A DNA stretch of 64,000 nt from JBEGHD01 sp049334165. Lineage in GTDB: Bacteria > Bacteroidota > Bacteroidia > Flavobacteriales_D > Sanyastnellaceae. Below, piece after piece: positions 58,179-64,000 of the stretch. The notes under the pieces were generated by a model that was not told the origin of the DNA, ran no database searches, and saw only the letters and a program-made list of their open reading frames with translations. A program made the position numbers and the translations under genes. The stretch lies in NCBI GenBank assembly GCA_049334165.1, contig JBEGHD010000008.1; one strand, given 5' to 3'. How positions within the stretch are numbered: position 1 is the stretch's first letter; each line of letters starts with the position of its first letter.

Positions 58179-58795
58179 TCAACTGACTCTTTCTCGAGAT
58201 AAGTCAAACTTTCCGGTCCAAGATTAAAGATCAGATCCAAAAGTGATAAGTTGTGCTCGAAAGCATGCCTGTCTGAAAAAACCTGCAAGTAACTCCGGTT
58301 TTCCACCCATCGCTGTTTCGATTTGAAATTGTCTTTCAAATCTTCGTCTGAAGACCCCTTAAAAAAATCAGAAGTGTATTTTTCTTCGCGGCTTTTACCA
58401 AGCCAGTTCAAAATGAGTTTGTGTGTGCTCATGTTGAAATCGACCAATTTCTCAGGCCTTGAAAAGAGGACATCGTAAAACTCATCCTTGTAGAAATCGA
58501 AGAAAGGCGAACGTTGGTAGGCTGTAACGATTGACCTCCAATGCAAAGTCGGCCAGTCGTCTTTGTAATCGATATCTATTTCACAAACCGGAATTTTCTG
58601 CCCTTTTTGACCAACTACAGGAATGGTAAGACGTTGTCTACCATTAGGCCCGAGAATCTCGTAGCGATTTCTGTAGGTTTGTTTGGGATAGTGTTCCCAC
58701 TGTTCAAAAATCACTTCATCAGCTGCAAAATAGCTCGAGTAAAAGTCAATGTTTCCGAAAGGGCAAATCGGTAAAACAATGGTTTTGCTGGCCAT
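58175..58795 (-). CDS. WbqC family protein
   Basis: A 206-residue cytoplasmic protein of the WbqC family: ICPFGNIDFYSSYFAADEVI, HYPKQTYRNRYEILGPNGRQ, LTIPVVGQKGQKIPVCEIDI, WPTLHWRSIVTAYQRSPFFDFY. The family is a glycine-cleft N-acyl or aminotransferase-like enzyme in O-antigen loci elsewhere, but in Flavobacteriia it is fixed beside lepB. Function here unknown. It overlaps the convergent ParE-like gene by 4 nt in CTAA; starts 10 nt after lepB ends. Confidence 0.9.
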   Translation of the reverse strand: MASKTIVLPICPFGNIDFYSSYFAADEVIFEQWEHYPKQTYRNRYEILGPNGRQRLTIPVVGQKGQKIPVCEIDIDYKDDWPTLHWRSIVTAYQRSPFFDFYKDEFYDVLFSRPEKLVDFNMSTHKLILNWLGKSREEKYTSDFFKGSSDEDLKDNFKSKQRWVENRSYLQVFSDRHAFEHNLSLLDLIFNLGPESLTYLEKESVD

Positions 58796-58805
58796 AAATA
58801 AGAGG

Positions 58806-60407
58806 TTATTCTACCAACTTAAACATCCTGTCCCAACGAATGTCACTACCGTGGTGCTGAGCACTGTTTTCTTTAGAGAACCACGTAAACACTGCTTCAC
58901 CAACTACGTGATCGAAAGGCACAAAGCCCCAGAATCTGGAGTCGAGTGATTGGTGACGGTTGTCTCCCATTAGCCAGTAGTAATCCTGTTTGAAAGTGTA
59001 GCTGTCTGTCTTTTCACCGTTAATGTAAATCTCATCTCCTTCAACCCGGAGGTCGTTGTTTTCATAAACATCAATCACTCTTTCGTAAATCGGTAGGTTG
59101 TCGGTAGTGAGTTCTATGGTTCTTCCTTTCTTAGGTATGTAAAGAGGGCCGAAATTATCAGGTGTCCAATCGTAATCCGGGTGATGCGGGAAAATCCTGA
59201 GAAAACCCAGGTCCATTTCGCCTTTTTCTTCATTTTGGACGTAGACCGTGTCGACATTCGACATGCGCTTAATCACCTCCGCTTCACTAGGCTCAATGGT
59301 AGCGCGAATGCGGTTTCCCTGGATACCGATGGAAGATTTGAGTCTTAAATCGAGTCTTCGTTGAATGGCGTTAGCTGTAGATACAGTATTGGTGCTTTCA
59401 ATAATGTAGTCGAACTGCAAGTGTTCGGGGTTTTCTGCGGGCTCGCCATTGATCATGATTTGTCGATCTACAATGCTCAGAGTGTCTCCTGGCAGTCCCA
59501 CCGCTCTCTTGATATAGTGTTCTTTTTTATCTAGTGGTCGCACATCCAGCCCGTACTGGTTTTCGAACATTCTGCTCGCTTGCTGACGATACTTTTCATC
59601 CACCTTCATAAATCCTTCAGGAGTTGGCTCCTCTACATTTCTTTGGTAGAGATCATATGCTTGTCTGCGAACGTACTGGTAATAGTCGCGGGTCGACATG
59701 TCGGGTTGATTGATGATCGTATCCCCGTGCGGAAAGTTGAAAACCACTGCATCGTTTCGCTCTACATCTCCGAGTCCCGGAAGTCTGAAATAGGGCATCT
59801 TGTACCACTCCACGTAGCTTTTAGTTCCCAGAATTGGCATGGTGTGGTGAGCAAGTGGAAAGCTCACCGGGGTCATTGGCGAACGAGGCCCGTAGTTCAC
59901 TTTACTTACAAAGAGGTAATCTCCTACGAGCATCGATTTCTCCATGGAAGGAGAAGGAATGGTGAAAGCTTCTAAAAGAAAAGTTCTGATTACTGTAGCG
60001 GCAATGATTGCAAAAATGATTGCCTCGCCCCATTCTCTCGTTGTGCTTTTCTTTCTCTTTTTCCAATCTCTCGGTCCCACGTACTTCACTTCTTCATCTT
60101 TGAACGCCATCATAGGAAGAGCAATCCACGGAAGCACTCCCACAAACCACTGCGACCTGGTGGATCTTTTGTTGAAAACAATGGCAAGCTCAACATTCAT
60201 GATGATCAGCATCAGCAAATTCACTCCGGGAATCAGGAGAAGGATAAGCCAATACCACGGGCGGTTGGTGAGCTGCAACCAGATGTAAAAGTTATATCCG
60301 GGGATGTATCCTTTCCAGGATGGTTTTCCTGCTTTTTCAAAAAACTTTGGCAGAACAATGAAGTATTCTGCAATGAGGAGTAGAAGTAGTATTTCGGGTA
60401 AATTCAT
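58806..60407 (-). CDS. lepB: Signal peptidase I, long Bacteroidota form
   Basis: A 533-residue leader peptidase. The N-terminal 120 residues contain three or four membrane helices (KPSWKGYIPGYNFYIWLQ, WYWLILLLIPGVNLLMLIIM), an extension common in the phylum. Catalytic Ser154 in PSPSMEKSMLVGD and Lys300 in HYIKRAVGLPGD; a large insert of about 110 residues separates them. The C-terminal part has the box E-like GDNRHQSLDSRFWGF. Start ATG at 60407 has a -7 box ending 5 nt upstream. Confidence 0.96.
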   Translation of the reverse strand: MNLPEILLLLLIAEYFIVLPKFFEKAGKPSWKGYIPGYNFYIWLQLTNRPWYWLILLLIPGVNLLMLIIMNVELAIVFNKRSTRSQWFVGVLPWIALPMMAFKDEEVKYVGPRDWKKRKKSTTREWGEAIIFAIIAATVIRTFLLEAFTIPSPSMEKSMLVGDYLFVSKVNYGPRSPMTPVSFPLAHHTMPILGTKSYVEWYKMPYFRLPGLGDVERNDAVVFNFPHGDTIINQPDMSTRDYYQYVRRQAYDLYQRNVEEPTPEGFMKVDEKYRQQASRMFENQYGLDVRPLDKKEHYIKRAVGLPGDTLSIVDRQIMINGEPAENPEHLQFDYIIESTNTVSTANAIQRRLDLRLKSSIGIQGNRIRATIEPSEAEVIKRMSNVDTVYVQNEEKGEMDLGFLRIFPHHPDYDWTPDNFGPLYIPKKGRTIELTTDNLPIYERVIDVYENNDLRVEGDEIYINGEKTDSYTFKQDYYWLMGDNRHQSLDSRFWGFVPFDHVVGEAVFTWFSKENSAQHHGSDIRWDRMFKLVE

Positions 60408-60412
60408 GTTGT

Positions 60413-60420
60413 CAAAATTA
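60413..60420 (-). promoter_or_regulatory. -7 box TAATTTTG directly before lepB
   Basis: Perfect TAnnTTTG, 5 nt before the lepB ATG on the minus strand. It implies lepB-wbqC can be transcribed without a 5' leader, separate from dapB upstream. Confidence 0.55.
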
Positions 60421-60492
60421 TGCTCCTAAAACGAATACTTCAGCTAAAATTGTAGCCAAAATTACGAGTGGCAGCAGGTCATTATGAATGGC

Positions 60493-61209
60493 TCAAATTT
60501 GCAGTAAATCTTCCATTCCGTATGTTCCAGAGGATTGGTTTACGATCCATTCGGCCGCTAAAATAGCACCTTTGGCGAAACCTTCACGACTGTGAGCTTT
60601 GTGCTCAATGGTGAGGTCATCTATTGCACTTCGGTAGCTCACGCAATGCGTGCCAAAAATCTCGCCCTCTCGGTAGGCTTTCACTCCAATCTCATTTTCG
60701 TTTGGTTTTTCGGGAGCTAAACTCCAGCCGGTCTTGCTATCTAGTTTATCGATCATTTGTTCCACAATGGAAACAGCAGTTCCACTGGGAGCATCTTTTT
60801 TGTGAATGTGATGCCACTCTTCAACTGACGGTGTGTAATCCGGTTGAGCGTTCATTAGTTTAGCCAATGACTTGTTTACCTGGAAGAAAATATTGACTCC
60901 CACGGAAAAATTACTGGCGAAGAAAAAGCGTCCTTTCTTTTCTTCAACAGTCTTTAGCACTTCTTTTTTTTGATCGTTCCATCCCGTAGACCCTGTGACA
61001 ACTGGAATATCGTTCTGAAGGCAGAGCATAAAATTGTCCACGGCACTTTCGGGGTTGGTAAACTCTATCGCCACATCGCATCCAGAGAGATTTTCGGAAG
61101 TCGCAGGGGAGGAGGAGGTGGCTTTTAAGACTATTTCGTGCCCGCGTTCAACTGCGAGTTTTTCAATGGTTTTACCCATTTTCCCGTAACCGATGATCGC
61201 AATTTTCAT
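60493..61209 (-). CDS. dapB: 4-hydroxy-tetrahydrodipicolinate reductase
   Basis: A 238-residue DapB of lysine/diaminopimelate synthesis. NAD(P)-binding IAIIGYGKMGKTIEKLA, the FTNPES and GSTGW segments, ASNFSVGVNIFF, and the catalytic EEWHHIHKKDAPSGTAV with His and Lys (about residues 131-142). Shorter than E. coli DapB, as usual in this phylum. 16 nt after the DUF5683 gene. Confidence 0.97.
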   Translation of the reverse strand: MKIAIIGYGKMGKTIEKLAVERGHEIVLKATSSSPATSENLSGCDVAIEFTNPESAVDNFMLCLQNDIPVVTGSTGWNDQKKEVLKTVEEKKGRFFFASNFSVGVNIFFQVNKSLAKLMNAQPDYTPSVEEWHHIHKKDAPSGTAVSIVEQMIDKLDSKTGWSLAPEKPNENEIGVKAYREGEIFGTHCVSYRSAIDDLTIEHKAHSREGFAKGAILAAEWIVNQSSGTYGMEDLLQI

Positions 61210-61225
61210 GAAGCAAGAATCTTTT

Positions 61226-61801
61226 TCAGAATTGGATATTGAGTGAAATGCCGGTAGACCCTGTTGGAGCCAGGTTGATATCAGGCGACCAGTTCAGCGA
61301 GATGTCGTCTGAAATGTCGAAGTGAAAAAAGTGAGCATCGACATTGGCATCAATGATTTGAAGGATGTAGACTGCTGCCAGTGACACGTAAGAAAGATCG
61401 AGCCACCTGCGATATGTATTCTGAAGCTGATCGAGCTGCGAGCCATTAAACTGAGTGGTGTTCACAGTGTTTGGGTCATCATCTCTCACTGCAATCAGTG
61501 CATCGCGATAGCGTCTGAAGCTTTTTCCGTTCTCTACAATGAAGTAGACACAGGTGCCAATTCCGGCATAGACTATCGGGATCTTCCAGTATTTTTTGTT
61601 GTAAGCCTGGCCAAGACCGGGAAGCACGGCAGACATGATTGTTGCTTTTCGGGGAGGATGCGATGCAAAAGGATCGCTTTCATCAACACTCTCCACATCG
61701 GTTGTGTCTGCCTGTTCGACATCGTAAGTTTCATTTTGAGAAAAACACGAAATGGTAGCAAGCAAAAACAGGAGGGACGCTATGCTAATTTTGAAGCTCA
61801 A
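61226..61801 (-). CDS. DUF5683 membrane protein
   Basis: A 191-residue exported or membrane protein: signal-like MSFKISIASLLFLLATISCF, an acidic linker, then the DUF5683 core HPPRKATIMSAVLPGLGQAY and NKKYWKIPIVYAGIGTCVYF with a second hydrophobic segment at about 135-155 (LDLSYVSLAAVYILQIIDAN). It is always between parB and dapB in relatives I recall; function unknown. Start overlaps the parB stop region by 4 nt. Confidence 0.9.
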   Translation of the reverse strand: MSFKISIASLLFLLATISCFSQNETYDVEQADTTDVESVDESDPFASHPPRKATIMSAVLPGLGQAYNKKYWKIPIVYAGIGTCVYFIVENGKSFRRYRDALIAVRDDDPNTVNTTQFNGSQLDQLQNTYRRWLDLSYVSLAAVYILQIIDANVDAHFFHFDISDDISLNWSPDINLAPTGSTGISLNIQF

Positions 61802-62697
61802 AGCTCAAGTAAGTCGATTAGCTGTTGGAGTTCTTCTTCAGAGCGGAAAGGAATTTCGATTTTGCCAGTACCATTTTCACTTCGCTTTAACCCAGCGCCT
61901 TTACCGAATTTTTCTTTCAGTTCATCGCGCACCTTTTGGTGAGCCAAGGAAAGCGAGCTACCGGCCGATTTACCATTTTTCGATTTCGACTTCTGGTCTC
62001 CGTTTCTAACGAGCTCTTCGGTTTGTCTTACCGAAAGATCATCCTTGAGAATTTTCCTAAAAACGTCAACCTGCTTTTTTTCCGATCCGGCATTGACCAA
62101 TGCACGGGCGTGGCCCATGCTGATTTCTTTCTCGATTATTCCTACCTGGATTTCTGCGGGCAATTTGAGTAATCGCAAGTAGTTGGTTACTGTAGTTCGG
62201 TTTTTGCCAACACGTTCGCTCAGCTGTTCCTGGGTCAAAGAGCACTCTTCAATCAGTCTTTGGTAGCTGATGGCAACTTCGATGGCATCGAGGTTTTCGC
62301 GTTGAATGTTTTCGACCAGCGCCATTTCGAGCATTGCCTGATCGTCAGCTTCTCTTACGTAGGAGGGAATTTCTTCAACTTCTGCAATTTGAGAAGCTCT
62401 AAATCTGCGTTCACCAGAGATTAATTGGTAGCGCTGGGCGCCAATTTTTCTAACAGTGATGGGCTGGATAATTCCCAACTCGCGAATGGAAGTGGCCAGT
62501 TCCTCAAGTGCTGTAGAGTCAAATTTTGAGCGAGGCTGAAATGGGTTCGCTTCGATCTGAGAAATTTTGAGCATGGCGATATTGCCCGCTACATTCCCAA
62601 TACTTCCTTTGCTTACAGGTTTTCTAGGCTCTGGTGCACTTCCCGAATTTTCCAGTAAGGCACTCAGGCCTCTTCCCAACGCTTTCTTCTTAGCCAT
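61798..62697 (-). CDS. parB: Chromosome partitioning protein ParB
   Basis: A 299-residue ParB/Spo0J: N-terminal GRGLSALL, nuclease/CTPase-fold ANPFQPRSKFD, GERRFRAS (CTP-binding box) and ENIQRENLDAIEVA, a helix-turn-helix (LTQEQLSERVGKNRTTVTNYLRL), and the C-terminal dimerization segment rich in charged residues. Binds parS and loads condensin. Overlaps parA by 8 nt at its start and DUF5683 by 4 nt at its end. Confidence 0.97.
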   Translation of the reverse strand: MAKKKALGRGLSALLENSGSAPEPRKPVSKGSIGNVAGNIAMLKISQIEANPFQPRSKFDSTALEELATSIRELGIIQPITVRKIGAQRYQLISGERRFRASQIAEVEEIPSYVREADDQAMLEMALVENIQRENLDAIEVAISYQRLIEECSLTQEQLSERVGKNRTTVTNYLRLLKLPAEIQVGIIEKEISMGHARALVNAGSEKKQVDVFRKILKDDLSVRQTEELVRNGDQKSKSKNGKSAGSSLSLAHQKVRDELKEKFGKGAGLKRSENGTGKIEIPFRSEEELQQLIDLLEL

Positions 62698-63502
62698 TAT
62701 CTAAGTTGATATATTTTTCTTCATCACTAATTTTCGTCATCTCATTCTTCTGCAGAATTTCTCTGGCAAGGTTGAGATAGTTCACCGAACCTTTGCAACT
62801 TGCATCGTGCATGATGATGGTTTCACCAAAGCTCGGAGCTTCACCCAAACGAGTATTTCTGTGAATGATTGTATCGAATACAAGTTCCTGGAAGTGCATT
62901 TTTACCTCTTCCACAACCTGATTGGCGAGTCGGAGGCGAGTGTCGTACATTGTCAATAAAATCCCTTCGATAGACAACTCTGTGTTGAGTTTCGACTGAA
63001 CGATTTTGATCGTGTTCAACAACTTGCCAAGGCCTTCGAGTGCAAAGTACTCGCACTGAACAGGGATAATCACAGAGTCGGAAGCCGTAAGTCCATTGAC
63101 AGTGATTAGGCCCAAAGATGGTGAGCAATCGATGATGATAAAGTCGTACTCGTCTTTGATGGGCTCCAGGGCCATCTTCATCATGTACTCCCTGTTGGGC
63201 ATGTTGATCAACTCAATTTCAGCTCCAACCAAATCGATGTGCGCTGGTAGAATGTCGAGATTCGGGTTCTCAGTTGAGATGATGATGTCTTTCGGGGGCA
63301 CATCGTTAATGATGCTTTCGTAGACACTGGTCTTCACTGTCTTGGGGTCGATACCAACACCCGATGTTGCGTTAGCCTGAGGATCTGCATCCACAATAAG
63401 CGTTTTGTACTCCAGCACGCCAAAGCAAGCGGCAAGGTTAATGGCGCTTGTTGTTTTTCCAACTCCACCTTTCTGATTCGCTATTGAAATAATTTTTCCC
63501 AT
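62690..63502 (-). CDS. parA: Chromosome partitioning ATPase ParA (Soj)
   Basis: A 270-residue deviant-Walker ATPase: KGGVGKTT (residues 11-18), DADPQANATSGVG, YDFIIIDCSPSLGLITVNGL (Walker B), and VQCEYFALEGLGKLL. The adjacent parB and chromosomal context make it the chromosomal Soj rather than a plasmid ParA. Start at 63502 has GAGGGA upstream. 9 nt after the UPF0173 gene stops, so possibly co-transcribed from upstream. Confidence 0.97.
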   Translation of the reverse strand: MGKIISIANQKGGVGKTTSAINLAACFGVLEYKTLIVDADPQANATSGVGIDPKTVKTSVYESIINDVPPKDIIISTENPNLDILPAHIDLVGAEIELINMPNREYMMKMALEPIKDEYDFIIIDCSPSLGLITVNGLTASDSVIIPVQCEYFALEGLGKLLNTIKIVQSKLNTELSIEGILLTMYDTRLRLANQVVEEVKMHFQELVFDTIIHRNTRLGEAPSFGETIIMHDASCKGSVNYLNLAREILQKNEMTKISDEEKYINLDNG

Positions 63503-63511
63503 GTCCCTCGT

Positions 63512-64000
63512 TTAAATGGCCTTTGACGAACCGATTTCCATCAGTTCGAGGTTTTTTCCGGCCTTGTTGAATTTTGTTTTAGCCTCTTCGTGGTCAATTT
63601 TTACTGGTGGAAACGTATCGTAATGCATTCCAATTACATCATTGCACTGAATAAAGTCGCAGCAAATGACAGCATCTTCAATTCCCATGGTGAAGTTATC
63701 TCCAATTGGCAAGATTGCCAAATCGGGTTTGTGGTACTTACCTATGAGCTGCATGTCCATGGTTAGTGCCGTATCTCCTGCGTAGTAAATTGTCTTTCCT
63801 TCGATTTCAAAAAGAAATCCTCCCGGATTTCCACCGTAAGTTCCATCTGGCAAAACACTGCTGTGAACTGCATTAACGTATTTCACACTTCCAAAATCAA
63901 ACTTCGCTTTCCCACCGTGATTCATTGGGTGCACGTTGTCGTGACCTTTGCCCTGGATCCAACCGATGATTTCAAAGTTGGAAACCACCTGACAGTTTTT
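63512..64000 (-). CDS. UPF0173-type metal-dependent hydrolase, cut by the right edge
   Basis: C-terminal 162 residues of a beta-lactamase-fold hydrolase of the UPF0173 family. Seen: GKHGTSVQPMNHGGK-like DNVHPMNHGGKAKFDFG, AVHSSVLPDGTYGGNPGGFL, IYYAGDTALTMDMQLIG (metal Asp) and IGMHYDTFPP (metal His). The reading frame is open to the edge, so the N-terminus with the HxHxDH motif is outside. Cytoplasmic; substrate unknown. Confidence 0.93.
   Translation of the reverse strand, partial: KNCQVVSNFEIIGWIQGKGHDNVHPMNHGGKAKFDFGSVKYVNAVHSSVLPDGTYGGNPGGFLFEIEGKTIYYAGDTALTMDMQLIGKYHKPDLAILPIGDNFTMGIEDAVICCDFIQCNDVIGMHYDTFPPVKIDHEEAKTKFNKAGKNLELMEIGSSKAI

Noticed and set aside
61798..63502. parS site near parAB
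   Set aside because: Scanning for TGTTTCACGTGAAACA-like palindromes found only unrelated CACGTG hexamers elsewhere in coding DNA.

Overview
The window is an ordinary chromosomal stretch from a member of the Bacteroidota, most likely order Flavobacteriales. Evidence for this includes: gene starts that mostly lack a Shine-Dalgarno sequence; many TAnnTTTG -7 promoter boxes; type IX secretion (T9SS) sorting domains of both kinds (a type B gliding-associated C-terminus at 17579-19396 and a type A C-terminus at 35498-37129); a very long signal peptidase I; a 1490-residue TamB; families largely restricted to this phylum (DUF4625, DUF5683, Lacal_2735); and the gene order parA-parB-DUF5683-dapB-lepB-wbqC. 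I saw no insertion sequence, prophage, CRISPR array or rRNA operon. One tRNA (Arg, anticodon ACG) is present.

Layout. 1-5.9 kb: 5' part of uvrA, a divergent ECF sigma factor with a small companion gene, a DnaQ-exonuclease/GIY-YIG fusion, a cyclophilin lipoprotein, a beta-barrel protein, a candidate antisense-oriented small RNA, and a DinB-fold protein. 6-11.3 kb: tRNA-Arg, an Smr-domain protein, a ferredoxin divergent from a LuxC-type acyl-CoA reductase, and small envelope or unknown proteins. 11.3-17.3 kb: tamB divergent from tsaD, then an SRPBCC protein. 17.6-22.1 kb: a surface protein with nine exact-length 31-residue repeats, an SF2 helicase and ung. 22.2-26.7 kb: a cluster that looks like metal (zinc or copper) acquisition, with a Cys/His-rich small protein, a ZnuD-like TonB receptor and two DUF4625-type lipoproteins. 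26.8-30.5 kb: a 2OG-Fe(II) oxygenase, a two-component pair whose kinase has an ethylene-receptor-like membrane domain, and two small proteins.

30.7-35.1 kb: an operon of PIG-L deacetylase, a 34-residue membrane protein and a sodium:solute symporter. 35.5-42.5 kb: an AT-rich leucine-rich-repeat surface protein, a ferric-iron ABC transporter operon, a degenerate repeat array and a WD40 protein. 42.6-50.7 kb: hisS, DinB, meaB, dnaA, a thioesterase and envelope proteins. 50.9-57.8 kb: a tRNA-queuosine mannosyltransferase homologue, a P1-type nuclease/phospholipase C, comB, gcvT and a DPP IV-type peptidase. 57.9-64 kb: an orphan ParE-like protein, then wbqC, lepB, dapB, DUF5683, parB, parA and a UPF0173 hydrolase cut by the right edge. 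dnaA and parAB lie about 15 kb apart, so this may be near the replication origin, but I found no convincing oriC or parS.

The most unusual signals are: (i) seven genes whose start codon lies only 4-6 nt after a perfect TAnnTTTG box, implying leaderless transcripts, two of which have the box built into the T-tract of the preceding gene's terminator; (ii) the ethylene-receptor-like kinase that keeps the copper-binding Cys and His but has Ser in place of the key Asp; (iii) two unannotated micro-membrane-proteins (34 and 25 residues); (iv) the candidate small RNA at about 5.2 kb; and (v) a degenerate intergenic repeat family present in two places.
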